64,000 bases of DNA, taken from assembly GCA_903813345.2 (NCBI GenBank), contig CAIIXF020000004.1:17407513-17471512 (forward strand), read 5' to 3'. The stretch is from Owenia fusiformis. Taxonomy: Eukaryota; Annelida; Polychaeta; Sabellida; Oweniidae. The notes under the pieces are model-generated. The model did no database searches. It was not told the DNA's origin and was given only the letters and a program-made list of their open reading frames with translations. Made by a program: the position numbers and the translations under genes. Positions 14,401 through 24,409 of this stretch are shown one piece after another. The first letter of the stretch is position 1. The number at the start of each line of letters is the position of its first letter.

Positions 14401-17400
14401 TATTCCTCTTTGATTCTACTCTTTTCCACTCTATTTTGGATTTCAAATCAAGATCAGGAAAATGATTTCCTCACGGGAATTTCTTTAAATGGAATTTAAG
14501 AATTATTTATTGTGTTTCAGAGCCGAGAAGTCCATCTGAACCAACTGACTTTAGGGAAGGGGGGTTCACTCTGCATGATGGTATGGTGAATGTTCGTCTT
14601 CTTTGGGAGGAACCTCGCAAATCTGACCTCCCTATCTCTAAATACAAGGTAAGTTATAGAAGCCATAATCTTCCATGGTTGGCTCCAGTGATCCTACATT
14701 TGTGATCGCCTCAGAAACAATATAATAAGGACCAGGGGATAGCCTGGAGTGGTCTGGGAGAGGGGGCAGAAACTAGGTAATAAGGGCCAGGGGATAGCCT
14801 GGAGTGGTCTGGGAGAGGGGGCAGAAACTAAATAATAAGGGCCAGGGGATAGCCTGGAGTGGGCTGGGAGAGGGGGCAGAAACTAAATAATAAGGGCCAG
14901 GGGATAGCCTGGAGTGGGCTGGGAGAGGGGGCAGAAACTAGATAATAAGGGCCAGGGGATAGCCTGGAGTGGGCTGGGAGAGGGGGCAGAAACTAGATAA
15001 TAAGGGCCAGGGGATAGCCTGGAGTGGGCTGGGAGAGGGGGCAGAAACTAAATAATAAGGGCCAGGGGATAGCCTGGAGTGGGCTGGGAGAGGGGGCAGA
15101 AACTAGATAATAAGGGCCAGGGGATAGCCTGGAGTGGGCTGGGAGAGGGGGCAGAAACTAGATAATAAGGGCCAGGGGATAGCCTGGAGTGGGCTGGGAG
15201 AGGGGGCAGAAACTAGATAATAAGGGCCAGGGGATAGCCTGGAGTGGGCTGGGAGAGGGGGCAGAAACTAGATAATAAGGGCCATGGGATAGCCTGGATT
15301 GGTCTGGGAGAGGGGGCAGAAACTAAATAATAAGGGCCAGGGGATAGCCTGGAGTGGGCTGGGAGAGGGGGCAGAAACTAGATAATAAGGGCCAGGGGAT
15401 AGCCTGGAGTGGGCTGGGAGAGGGGGCAGAAACTAGATAATAAGGGCCATGGGATAGCCTGGATTGGTCTGGGAGAGGGGGCAGAAACTAAATAATAAGG
15501 GCCAGGGGATAGCCTGGAGTGGGCTGGGAGAGGGGGCAGAAACTAGATAATAAGGGCCAGGGGATAGCCTGGAGTGGGCTGGGAGAGGGGGCAGAAACTA
15601 GATAATAAGGGCCATGGGATAGCCTGGATTGGTCTGGGAGAGGGGGCAGAAACTAGATAATAAGGGCCAGGGGATAGCCTGGAGTGGGTTGGGAGAGGGG
15701 GCAAAAACTAGATAATAAGGGCCAGGGGATAGCCTGGAGTGGGCTGGGAGAGGGGGCAGAAACTAGATAATAAGGGCCAGGGGATAGCCTGGAGTGGTCT
15801 GGGAGAGGGGGCAGAAACTAGATAATAAGGGCCAGGGGATAGCCTGGATTGGGCTGGGAGAGGGGGCAGAAACTAGATAATAAGGGCCATGGGATAGCCT
15901 GGAGTGGTCTGGGAGAGGGGGCAGAAACTAGATAATAAGGGCCAGGGGATAGCCTGGATTGGGCTGGGAGAGGGGGCAGAAACTAGATAATAAGGGCCAG
16001 GGGATAGCCTGGAGTGGGCTGGGAGAGGGGGCAGAAACTAGATAATAAGGGCCAGGGGATAGCCTGGAGTGGGCTGGGAGAGGGGGCAGAAACTAGATAA
16101 TAAGGGCCAGGGGATAGCCTGGATTGGGCTGGGAGAGGGGGCAGAAACTAGATAATAAGGGCCAGGGGATAGCCTGGAGTGGGCTGGGAGAGGGAGCAGA
16201 AACTAGATAATAAGGGCCAGGGGATAGCCTGGAGTGGTCTGGGAGAGGGGAGGCAGAAACTGTGTGACAGATATTGATACTGAAAAAAGTAAAAGGTGTT
16301 TCATATAAGTTTTTGAGTTTGATGTCAATTAGTTGCAGTAGTCCTTGATGACAAACACTTTTTATGGGATCCTTAAAATATATTAATGCTTATATAATAA
16401 AATCTATCAAGTTGAAAACCTCTATGAGTCTATCACTTTTGTACAATGAACACGTTTCACAGTCCTGTGACCATTGACTTAATGTAATTTAAACCTCTAT
16501 ATGTGGAACATCTAAGTGGAACACAGAGCAAGAGTGATCAATGTAATTCTGGACCTCGTCCTGTACTGAAAGAGCTACCCAGAATAAATACAGTTTTCAA
16601 ATCAAATCAACTTACCAGATCTACTGTATCTGCACATGAAAACTAACTTTAATTGTTGTATATAATAGTATATAGTATTTATATCATTGTTGTATATAAT
16701 ATTTGTAGATATTCTGGACCAAGCAGACCAACAAAGTACCTCTTGTAGGAGAACCAACTGGTGAACACAAGAGACTCATAGCAGCAGTAAGATATCATTT
16801 ATTATTCCATTTAAGCGAGGAATTTCTTTCTGTTCATTTGATGATGCTTTTAGCATGACCCTTTAATTATGAGTTGATATAATCAGGCCCATAGCTCCCT
16901 CCCCCTCTCTTGTAAAAAATCAAGCAGTCTTTTCCATTCTGAGCACTTTTCAAGTGATTTTGGCCATATTTGGGACTAAGTTGTCAAAGTACCCCTCTTT
17001 GAATCTTTTTAAAAAGCCGGCTACAGGCCTGGTAATTTTGAATATCATATTATATTAATTTGCATCAATTCTCTAGTACAGCATTCTGAGCATTCAATTA
17101 GCTTTCTATCAGTACCTTAGTATAATTAATGCTATGTAGAGTCATACAGTATGAATTCTTTGCAATGCAGAGATAGCCTCAGTATCATAATGGTATTGAC
17201 AGCCAACCCATTATATATTGGCTTACCCAGGCTGTGGGTATTGTATATTTATTAAGTAAATCCTGCCTGATGTTAAACTTTTGTGACCCCTGTTTACAAG
17301 GAACATTTTCAGCCAGTGTAGAGGGTGTTTTCTGTACACAGGTTTTACTGTACATTATCTAATGAGACGGGGTCTGATACAAGACTGGAATGTAACTTTT

Positions 17401-20400
17401 AATAAAATAAAAATAAATGTGTTTTTTTATTTTATTTCATCAGGATAAAAGGGAGTTTGAGTTGAAGAACTTGGAACCAGACACTAGGTATATGATACAG
17501 GTATGTCATATATATAAGCTGTAGTATTATAGATGTCACTTATGTCTTATACTCATGTTAACCTAACAAAAATTCTCTGATTGTGAAAAAAGACAAGGAG
17601 GATTGGCTCCCAGAATCGAAGTCGATATTTTCCAACAATGAAAACGCCGAAATGTCGTTATTTTCTGAAATTATAACCGATTATAAATTCAAAATAAACA
17701 GTTCAAAATATTCGAACCAATATCTCGATCATTTCTTGTGAGTTTTGGAATTTTTCGTTGGGAAATAAGACCAAAATTCACGATTCAAATGTTGAAGTGA
17801 ACAAAATGGCGGTCGTTGGAATTCAAATTTTGTAGCACGACATGCCCATATATGGGGCAGAATATCGATGTTGCACTCTGGGAGCCAATCCTCCTTGGAA
17901 AAAAGATAAACTAAAAGATAAAAAAATTCATAAAAAAACAAAATAAAAAATTTGTATAAAAAAAATCATAAAAAAAATAAAATAAAACATTTGTTCATAT
18001 AAGTTTCATGTGCAAGCCAAAGTAGTTCATTTGATGAAAACAGTTCTATATGCAAGACATTAATATGATAAAAGTTACAAATTGTTACAGATGCCAATAA
18101 CTGATGTTGATTGCTGACCACCAATTGCAAATGCTGCTCACAAAAAATTGTGTCTGTTATAATGTTTTACTTCTTGGTGGTAGCATAAAAATTGAGCTTC
18201 AGTCTTATAAACATTTCCATGTGCATTTATCCCTGTAGATCCAAGCTCTGGCGCCATACGGAAATAGAAAGTTGAAGAGTGAGAAAGTTTCCTTAGAAAT
18301 AGAGACTTATCCTTTGTCCCAGTCTACAGAGAGAGATAGAAGTGAGTACAAGAACCCATTCATACTAATATTTTAAATAAAGGGAATTATGAGGGATAGA
18401 GAGTGTATAATATTGGAAGCTATCTTTCCTAACATCCTAATTCTTTTTTTCTGGATAATATTGTGAATTGAATCTGATCAGATGTTGACATTATTGAAAA
18501 TTGAATCTGAATGACAACACTATGTTAACTGGAATAAGCATAATTTAGACACCATTTTATGCCTTGAATAATATTTTATCAATGTTGTCACCAGTTCCTT
18601 CAATTCACATACTGTATTGTTCATTATTTTTCCAGCAACACCCTCACCTTCTATAATAACTGAAGTGGACACTGCTCCACCGGTGACTTTCCCGATTCCT
18701 GGTACCGTCCAAAACATAACATTTGAGAAACCATTTTACCAAAATGGTCTGCTCAAGGCGAGGATATCATGGCTCGCCCCAGATAGTTTTGATGATGGAA
18801 TACTGCGATATGACCTTCAGTGGTCGCCCAATGCCTGTATAGCACTGGAGGATAGAGTGAGAACAATGTCAGATCACACTGAGGTATGTCAGTTTTTTGG
18901 AAATAAGAAATACGTATTACATGTAGATGTTCTCCCATGATTTTGAATTTTGGTTACTTTTTTGCAAAAGCGTGCAGACTAATACTGTATTTAATGATAG
19001 CTCATTATTAACTATAAAAAATTATTAAAAATGTGGAACTTGCAAATCTTCAGTAAATCATTTATAATTTTATTTATTATAATTTTAGAATGAATATTTT
19101 GAGCTGTATGACCTAAAATTTGACTGCCAGTACCAGGTCAAGGTCATTCCTGTGTCGACCAATCATATTGTTGGTATGGTTGGGCATGCCATCTTTTATA
19201 CACCTGAATGCCCAGATGTTCATGTGATGGGAGAGATTGTACCTGACTGCCCCACTGATAGTAAGTGTAAAGTCTCATCCTAAACCAGTGTAAAATTACA
19301 TGTTGCAATAGCTTAACTTCGATATTTTTAAACAAGACAGCCCATGATAAATATCATGCTTCAAAGAACAAAATGGCAGCCTTGTGATTTACCCAGTGTG
19401 CCCAAAACATAATCTCTGTAAAAGTTTTTCTTGAATTTTAATATTTTCCCCTAAGAGATATAAATTCAATACTGTTATTTCAGCTCCCAGTGTGCCTCGG
19501 GAACCTCAAAACATCAACTATAGATTGATAATCATAAACCAAAACATCAGCGCAGAAATAACATGGTCAAAGCCTCAATCTGATCGACCAATCATAAGCT
19601 TCCGTGTCACGTGGGGCGCTGTCTTGCCTATGGATGAGATGAAAGAGTTTCCGCATATGGACATGAACACAGCTCTAACTAAAGTTTTATCAAATGTAAG
19701 TAATGGTTATACATGTATAGTAATGGTTATTTTTTGATTGAGACTTATTAATAAAGATTCTGTCTCAACGAACACTTTAAGCTAGGAGTAGGCTACCAAA
19801 GGTACTTGTTTCACTTTTTTAAATAAAAAATTTGAAAATAAAATGTTCTTCATGTATATTCCTGCTAAGTGCTAGAGCCTCACAGCACTTGCTGCCCTGT
19901 TGCCAAAATTAATTGAACACCATTGCCTATTATTGGGCATTTTTTGTTTGTCCCTCATTTTTGGTTGTACTTTTATAAACTACTGTACTGTTTGTAATAA
20001 ATTCTGTTCTTAAAAATTGTATAAATGAAGTGTGTTTGTTTATTCCAGAAAGCCAAATTGTTCAGTATAGATTCCCTAAGAGAAGGTACATCATATATAG
20101 TACAAGTACAGGCCCTGTCTAAGGTTGGGAGTGGGATGATAGGACAAGTACAGTTTGAAGTTCCCTTCCTATATTCCAGTAGGATCAGGCCACCAGGTAT
20201 GTACATGTATAGGGTGACCCAAAAATGTGGGGCCAGAGATATATCTCTCTGGTCCCACTTTTTGGGTCACCCTGTAGATTTGGTTTTTATAGCTCAGAAG
20301 GGTAGACCTGCAAATCCCTGGGATTTGAACTCAAATGAAGATTTTGTTTCTGTTTCAGTGTATGTCAGTCATATTTAAGTGCTTCTTTATTTGTTCAGAA

Positions 20401-20800
20401 AAATAGGCAAACAGCAAAATGTTTGTCCAGGCGATCATAAATATGGGTGAACAATCGAAAACATGTTCTGGTGTATTAACTTAGATTTCTCTTGATTGGT
20501 GTCTGTAACAAATGGCATGTAGTGTCATTTTGCATGTAAATGCCTTGTTTAATATTTGTTTATTTATATATTTCAGATCACGATATACAGCACCAAGAGC
20601 CTAGCAACACAAAACATCTCCATAGTAACAAAGCAGACACTGCTGTAGACGTAGACGCCCAAGTGGAGCAGGACAATAAAGACTCTAGAACACAAAGCAC
20701 GGACACTTTAAAAGCCAGTGCCACTTGTCCCTCCATAACTACTGCAGTGTTAATAATATCAGTGACTCTGGTGCCTTGGATAGCTTGGCCATTACCCTGA
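2412..20800 (+). CDS. ANOS1: Anosmin-1 orthologue (14 exons, 5' end incomplete)
   Basis: Joined exons: 2412-2489, 10149-10208, 10549-10756, 11077-11246, 11884-12013, 14521-14648, 16709-16786, 17444-17500, 18239-18341, 18636-18883, 19089-19260, 19484-19695, 20049-20196, 20577-20800. They total 2016 nt (671 residues plus stop), close to the roughly 680 residues of vertebrate anosmin-1, and every junction is GT-AG and phase-consistent. Order: cysteine-rich box (residues 1-65), WAP four-disulfide domain with eight cysteines (about 69-106), four fibronectin III domains (about 116-215, 216-337, 338-477, 478-597), and a tail ending in about 20 hydrophobic residues. Family knowledge: anosmin-1 is a secreted heparan-sulfate-binding matrix protein acting in cell migration, axon branching and FGF signalling. 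The hydrophobic end suggests GPI anchoring here, an inference. The signal-peptide exon was not found. The gene is convergent with the polycystin-like gene. Confidence 0.93.
2630..2750 (+). repeat. Decayed tandem copy of the ANOS1 exon a region
   Basis: The order of words in 2471-2610 (TTGACAGAAACTGCTCTACT, then the intron start, then ATAATCAACTGTACAATA, then CGTTATGTTTAAAATCAGGA) is repeated with substitutions and deletions at 2630-2750. The cysteine codon TGC of the exon is TTC in the copy and the donor GT is lost, so the copy looks non-functional. Confidence 0.65.
7981..8170. mobile_element. Inverted-repeat element, TACAGTACAACCTGT termini
   Basis: The left end TACAGTACAACCTGT faces right end ACAGGTTTGACTGTAT. 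The inside contains repeated GAACACCTC / TGAACATCTC words. Related decayed copies with GTGTTCCACTT and TTTTACTGTA lie near 2040-2125, 17270-17360, 23624-23817 and 24300-24355. Probably a non-autonomous DNA transposon. Confidence 0.5.
9521..9815. repeat. 21-bp tandem array (about 14 copies) with TTCTAGAA palindrome
   Basis: The unit reads GAACATCACTTCATTGTTCTA. Junctions between units create the palindrome TGTTCTAGAACA. Several units carry substitutions (ACTACATTG, ATACCATTG, TTTTAG), so the array is partly decayed. It lies in the intron about 330 bp before exon b. Confidence 0.9.
9895..9990. repeat. Dispersed repeat copy (GTAACAGAT / GATGACATTTTG)
   Basis: Contains GGCATCTGTAACAGATTGTC, then GGGTGATGACATTTTGTCAT and GTTAATGCCCTGTC. 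Same family as 1195-1325, 11440-11565 and 20490-20555. Confidence 0.55.
10149..10208 (+). CDS. ANOS1: ANOS1 exon b: cysteine-rich box (20 codons)
   Basis: Acceptor ACTTCCAG, donor GTAAGT, phase 0 to 0. It encodes CSRPCSTLVHNIAACTAACQ, four cysteines of the N-terminal box. It is too short to be found by open-frame searches. Confidence 0.85.
10549..10756 (+). CDS. ANOS1: ANOS1 exon c: last box cysteines and WAP domain
   Basis: Acceptor TTTTTACAG, donor GTAAGT, phase 0 to 1. The first residues (NETACLLSC) finish the cysteine box. A complete whey-acidic-protein four-disulfide core follows, with eight cysteines including the adjacent pair EKCCDNGCGYTC. WAP domains are protease-inhibitor-like folds; in anosmins this one supports interaction with the first FnIII domain and FGF receptor. 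Confidence 0.93.
11077..11246 (+). CDS. ANOS1: ANOS1 exon d: first half of FnIII-1
   Basis: Acceptor ATCTTTAG, donor GTACAG, phase 1 to 0. Contains VELTWEIP, typical of FnIII strand B, and YIIQGR. The last 86 nt and the donor are duplicated 115 bp downstream (see 11276-11390). The proximal donor is chosen because only it keeps frame with the next exon. Confidence 0.9.
11276..11390 (+). repeat. Tandem duplicate of the 3' end of ANOS1 exon d plus its donor
   Basis: A 115-bp direct copy of 11161-11275, nearly identical, including the second GTACAG donor at 11362. It has no acceptor of its own. Because 115 is not a multiple of three, splicing from the distal donor would shift the frame, and the added sequence would read as non-FnIII residues. 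Confidence 0.9.
11440..11565. repeat. Dispersed repeat copy in ANOS1 intron
   Basis: Contains GTGCCTGTAACAAATGGCAC, then TTGACATTTTGTTTGTTAAT. Same interspersed family as 1195-1325. Confidence 0.5.
11884..12013 (+). CDS. ANOS1: ANOS1 exon e: second half of FnIII-1
   Basis: Acceptor TTGTTCCAG, donor GTATGT, phase 0 to 1. Contains HWYQFRIVSVNINGSSEHS, the canonical FnIII strand F/G pattern (tyrosine corner). Confidence 0.92.
12120..12231. mobile_element. 112-bp palindromic element (29-bp perfect arms)
   Basis: Left arm 12120-12148 begins GTTATGTCACTATGACGTGA; right arm 12203-12231 is its exact inverse complement, and pairing continues imperfectly inward. Typical of a miniature inverted-repeat element (MITE). 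A weaker inverted pair, ATGTATTACAT near 12234 and ATGTAATAC near 12421, may mark a larger element. Confidence 0.75.
12887..12987. mobile_element. 101-bp element with perfect 24-bp inverted arms
   Basis: Arms 12887-12910 (ATGACCTGAATCGATTGCAA, then ACTT) and 12964-12987 are exact inverse complements, separated by 53 bp. Perfect arms suggest a fairly recent MITE-like insertion. Confidence 0.75.
14521..14648 (+). CDS. ANOS1: ANOS1 exon f: start of FnIII-2
   Basis: Acceptor TTGTGTTTCAG, donor GTAAGT, phase 1 to 0. It encodes EPRSPSEPTDF followed by VRLLWEEP and DLPISKYK, the strand A-C part of FnIII-2. A G-rich 55-bp array begins about 65 bp after its donor. Confidence 0.92.
14715..16262 (+). 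repeat. 55-bp G-rich tandem array (about 28 copies)
   Basis: Unit words in order: GATAATAAGGGCCAGGGGAT, AGCCTGGAGTGGGCTGGGAG, AGGGGGCAGAAACTA. Each unit carries five runs of three or more guanines on the transcribed-sense strand of ANOS1, enough for G-quadruplexes in DNA and pre-mRNA. Copies differ by a few changes (GGGCTGGG or GGTCTGGG; CCAGGGG or CCATGGG) spread in blocks, suggesting repeated amplification. The array occupies most of the intron after exon f. Confidence 0.95.
16709..16786 (+). CDS. ANOS1: ANOS1 exon g: middle of FnIII-2
   Basis: Acceptor ATATTTGTAG, donor GTAAGA, phase 0 to 0, 26 codons beginning IFWTKQTNKVPLV. It matches the conserved anosmin strand C segment (family pattern YKVFW) after joining to the preceding exon. 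Confidence 0.88.
16883..17034. mobile_element. Decayed CAGGCCCGTAGCC-type inverted-repeat element
   Basis: Ends CAGGCCCATAGCTCC and GGCTACAGGCCTG, with the family interior (AATCAAGCAGTC, GAGCACTTTTCAAGTGATTT). Other copies: 43384-43580, 49893-50102, 50200-50392, 51735-51869, 55508-55617; half ends near 21275-21344 and 62310. Confidence 0.6.
17444..17500 (+). CDS. ANOS1: ANOS1 exon h: FnIII-2 strand E/F (19 codons)
   Basis: Acceptor TTTCATCAG, donor GTATGT, phase 0 to 0. It encodes FELKNLEPDTRYMIQ, the FnIII L-x-P-x-T-x-Y motif. Confidence 0.9.
17595..17896. mobile_element. 302-bp inverted-repeat element (AAGGAGGATTGGCTCCCAGA)
   Basis: Left end 17595-17614 AAGGAGGATTGGCTCCCAGA and right end 17877-17896 are exact inverse complements. 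Internal words GTCGATATT and AATATCGATG are also inverted. One end recurs at 22428-22443 and another copy starts at 55664. Probable MITE within an ANOS1 intron. Confidence 0.75.
18239..18341 (+). CDS. ANOS1: ANOS1 exon i: end of FnIII-2
   Basis: Acceptor CCCTGTAG, donor GTGAGT, phase 0 to 1. It encodes IQALAPYGNRKLKSEKVSL, FnIII strands F/G, then a polar linker. Confidence 0.9.
18636..18883 (+). CDS. ANOS1: ANOS1 exon j: linker and most of FnIII-3
   Basis: Acceptor ATTTTTCCAG, donor GTATGT, phase 1 to 0. Contains PFYQNGLLKARISWLAP and YDLQWSPNAC, matching the anosmin FnIII-3 patterns (F-Y-Q-x-G and W-x-P-x-A-C). Confidence 0.93.
19089..19260 (+). CDS. ANOS1: ANOS1 exon k: end of FnIII-3
   Basis: Acceptor AATTTTAG, donor GTAAGT, phase 0 to 1. 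FDCQYQVKVIPVS is the strand F pattern, with the extra cysteine typical of this domain; further cysteines follow in the linker. Confidence 0.92.
19484..19695 (+). CDS. ANOS1: ANOS1 exon l: first part of FnIII-4
   Basis: Acceptor TGTTATTTCAG, donor GTAAGT, phase 1 to 0. Contains PSVPREPQNINY, ISAEITWSKP and SFRVTWGAV, matching strands A-C of the last FnIII domain of anosmins. Confidence 0.92.
20049..20196 (+). CDS. ANOS1: ANOS1 exon m: end of FnIII-4
   Basis: Acceptor TTTATTCCAG, donor GTATGT, phase 0 to 1. IDSLREGTSYIVQVQALS is the strand E/F motif. A 63-bp perfect-type hairpin lies 14 bp after the donor. Confidence 0.92.
20211..20273. mobile_element. 63-bp hairpin with AGGGTGACCCAAAAA termini
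   Basis: The arms start AGGGTGACCCAAAAA and end in its inverse complement with almost no loop, so an RNA copy would fold into one long hairpin. The terminus resembles those of mariner-like elements; a related half-copy lies near 37250. It sits just inside the intron after ANOS1 exon m. Confidence 0.7.
20577..20800 (+). CDS. ANOS1: ANOS1 last exon: histidine-containing tail and hydrophobic C-terminus
   Basis: Acceptor ATATTTCAG, stop TGA at 20798-20800, phase 1 entry. A polar, acidic stretch (residues about 600-645, with HLHSNK) is followed by SATCPSITTAVLIISVTLVP and ends WIAWPLP: a small-residue cluster then about 20 hydrophobic residues with no charged tail. This is GPI-signal-like, whereas vertebrate anosmin-1 ends in a histidine-rich hydrophilic tail. 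The stop codon lies inside a downstream tandem repeat. Confidence 0.85.
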
Positions 20801-21005
20801 GATCCCCCCAGATAGCCACATTAAACTCTTACTATGAGCCAATGAGATTTAATGATCTCAATTATCAGATTATAGCTTGGTCATTACCCTGAGATCCCCC
20901 CAGATATCCACACTAAACTCTTACTATGAGCTAATGAGATTCAATGATCTCAATTAGCCTACAGCTTGGTTATTACCCTGAGATCCCCCAGATTTCCACT
21001 CTCAA
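20780..21005 (+). repeat. 90-bp tandem repeat, three copies, containing the ANOS1 stop codon
   Basis: AGCTTGGCCATTACCCTGAG starts near 20782, 20874 and 20963 (spacing about 92 and 89), with a decayed fourth remnant near 21205-21245. The first copy holds the last eight codons and stop of ANOS1; the others lie in the 3' UTR. Confidence 0.85.
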
Positions 21006-22216
21006 CTCTGACTATGACAGATAAAGGTGATTGTTACAATATTCATGTTAATAAGAACTAAATAATGATCACCAGTGTAGCTTGGTTAATACCCAGGAGT
21101 TCATTTTTGGAACGATCTTAACTCATGATTCCAAGAAAACCATTATTTATTTTCTTCACAAACAATGACTTGCGACCAAACAGAAGTTACGTTGATTTCA
21201 AAAATGGACCCCTGAGACTCCAGCTGGCCACACTAAACTCTGATTAAAATGGAGGATCTTGCACTGTGTTGATGTCAAATGTGAACCCCCCTGGAAATTT
21301 TTGAAAATTGAACCCCCCCTTGGCAAATCCTGGCTACGGGCCTGATTCACCACAAAAATTCTATTGTAACCATAGTAACAGTGTCATAGAAAGAGTACAA
21401 CAATCGACTTAAGAAATTCTTGTATATTTAAGAACTGTTCTAGTAATGTGCATGTACCCCTTGAGGTGATTTGGAAAGTAGTGTGGAGTCTACTCCTAAT
21501 TGTCTCACAATGTAAATGTGTCAATGCCATTAAAGACATTTGAACTTCCTAAAATATAATTCACTGAACTTTTAGAAAAGTGATTAACCTAGACATTAAC
21601 ATGTTGCACGTAGGACATTAAAACAGATCCAAAAGTCGTCTTGCCTACCTTAATAGGAAGTAATAATAAAGTGGAGCCAGTGGATGATATGAGGCATAAA
21701 AGTTGGAATCTACACTTATAGATTTAAGAGAGAGAAGAAAATGAGATTAAACAGTGATATTGAAATGGTATTATATGTGTGTATACCACATAATCAAGGT
21801 CATGCACCACACCACTACATGTAAATAAGAACATGCACCACACCAAACCATTAAGGATGTGCACATGGAAACCACACCATTTTAGTGTTAAACCACACCG
21901 TATGGTGAAATAAACCACACCATATAGGCAACTTGAACCACTCTACTAAGATGATGAACCACACAATATTGATGTGTTCCAAATTAGTTATGAAAAAGTG
22001 AATCACCATTTTGCTGATACTATACAACTACTTAGATAACAATAGTAAAGTGATGTATCATGCAATATTGTAAATCATAAAATATTGTATTAATTTTTTA
22101 AATTATTTTGTCTTAATTTTTAGCTAATTTGTTTAGTTATTTATATATAAGGGGTATGCTCAGAATATCGGTGTCTGTCAAATGACATAAGATTGGTATA
22201 TTTTCTGGGCTGTTAA

Positions 22217-22222
22217 AATAAA
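22217..22222 (+). terminator. Candidate ANOS1 polyadenylation signal AATAAA
   Basis: AATAAA followed within 40 nt by a GT-rich stretch (CTTCTTGTGGTTATGTG). It would give a roughly 1.4-kb 3' UTR. Other AATAAA words occur nearer (about 21664) and further (about 23470), so this is a weak choice. Confidence 0.3.
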
Positions 22223-22979
22223 AGCAACTTTGGCTCACAGCATGCCTCTTCTTGTGGTTATGTGACTCACAAGTGACAGCTTGCAAATTGGCATAAAGGA
22301 CCAGAATTTGCTAATAATACTACCATTATTGTCATCTTCCCACAATACTTGATCCCGAGATGAACATTATAGTAATATTATTACCAAATTGTACCCAGCA
22401 AGGCAAATGAAGATGGGAAGGAATCGTGGAGCCAATCCTCCTTGTTTTGATATTATAAAGAGGTCAAGTATTAAGGTACACAATATGATTTGATGTGCAT
22501 TGATATTCTTACCCAAACCCTTTATGTAATCTGTGAACGTAATATGAAATACACTGATTTTGTAAATAATGTATATTGATGTACATAAATGTAAAAATAA
22601 TGTAAAATATGTAAATATCAATCGTAACTGATAACGATGATTGGAGAGCACAAAAATCTCTTAAAATTTCTGGGAAAATCCTACTGTAAAACAAGAATTA
22701 ACGTGCAATTAATTTTTCAGAAAAGATTATGAAAAGATTATTGAACTTATCAGAAAGAGAATTTTCAAACAGGCTTTTGTAAAGTCTTATTAAAGGGAAT
22801 ATGTTTTGAGGAGCTTGATAAGGGGTAGTTTGCTAAGATCTTTGGACAAAATTCAGAAAATAAAGACAGTATTACTATACTGGCTGTTTCTAGGATTTTG
22901 ATATTGTATATCATAGTATTAATACTGTACACAAATAATGGCCAAATTGAATTGGACAAAAAATAGATTTTTTAGTTTT

Positions 22980-23290
22980 ACAGCTATGGGGACAGGTAGT
23001 ATCTAATACAACCCTCTCACATTACAAGGATATGGGTTATCCTGATATAATATATATGTAGCCTCCTATTACACTTCAAGGATATAGGGTTATCCTGTTG
23101 TTATGTAACCTATTACATTTCAAGGATATGGGGTTATCCCAAGTAACACTTTAACATCAAGGATATGTGTTTTTCCCAATATCTTATGTAACTCACCATA
23201 ATATTTCATGGATATGGGGCTATCCAGATATCTTATGTAGCCTCCTATTGCATTTCAGGATAAGGGGTCACCGTGACATATTTATTATGT
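22980..23290. repeat. Decayed tandem repeat, about 60 bp, five copies
   Basis: The words CAAGGATATGGGGTTATCC and CTTATGTAGCCTCCTATTAC recur in order about five times with substitutions and indels. Old array in the convergent intergenic region. Confidence 0.7.
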
Positions 23291-23623
23291 AACCAATATT
23301 TGCAGTAGTAAGTGGTGTTCAATAGAACAATTGTAATTAGATTATAATTGATTTTTGATGAACATAAATAAATCATTAATAATATAAATTATATTGTGAA
23401 GTAATTGAATTGTTCTGTTCTATATATTGTAGTTTTGGGTTGTAAATATTTAATGAAGATATGTTCAGGAATAAAGAAGATTCTATAATTTGCCGTTTAA
23501 ATTATCAACCAGATTTTATTGTGTTCATTTGGTTGTAAAAAGACTGACATCTCATGCTTGAGGTCTTTAATAATCGCCAGAATAAAATCTTAGATCACAT
23601 ATTTCATCATAAACTTTAGAAAG

Positions 23624-23817
23624 TGTTCCACTTTGGGGGTGTTCCACAGAGGTTCATTTATTAATAATTTATTCTGGCCCAAATAAAAAGCTGATTAAAA
23701 GATGGCTGAACTAGTTTTCATTTAATTATTCAGCTATATAGAAACTATCTTGTTGCTCATGGGACTCTGAAGTGTTCCACTTGAAGGGGTGTTCCACTTT
23801 ACTGGTTTTACTGTATG
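23624..23817. repeat. Fragment of the TTTTACTGTA / GTGTTCCACTT element family
   Basis: Contains GTGTTCCACTTTGGGGGTGT, then GTGTTCCACTTGAAGGGGTG and a TTTACTGGTTTTACTGTATG end. Related to 7981-8170 and 2040-2125. Confidence 0.5.
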
Positions 23818-24409
23818 TGCAAGATTATTTTTGCATTAATCCTTGAGACCACCATCTACATCTCTATCATTAATGATTCATTAATTGTCACTCTAACACA
23901 TGATATGAGTGATTTCACAATAGCTAGAAAAATAGATGAAATGCAGGGTGTCAAATAAATATGTTCTCTCCTCTTTAGCTTGAACATCCACACAATGTTG
24001 GATAACTTTTTTCTCTATATATCTGAATTGTTCTTTGCACATCAAAACTAAGCTTCACAGAGCAACTGCACAAGAAGTTTCAGATGACTAGCTCAACTGG
24101 ATGTACTTTTTGTCATTCTCTTGAAATTAAGGGAGTAACATATTTATTTGACACCCAGCCGTGTTATCTGATCCGAATTAACCACCTGGTGGAGAAACCG
24201 ATAATGACCTACTGGCATCTAGGTTATTGATTTAATGGTTTATATTGGGTAGTATGACTAGACTTTCATTGTAGACCAGTAATAATAACAATAACAACAA
24301 CAACCTCAATTCTGGTACCATATGTGTTCCACTTACCCAGGTTTAACTGTAAGGTAAGCAACTGTAATACCAATTAATGCAAGACTAACTTTGCTCATAA
24401 TACACCATA

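Larger units (their letters stand above)
12014..14520 (+). other. ANOS1 intron between exons e and f
   Basis: 2.5 kb with no supported exon. It holds two palindromic elements (12120-12231, 12887-12987) and otherwise unremarkable A+T-rich sequence. Confidence 0.6.
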
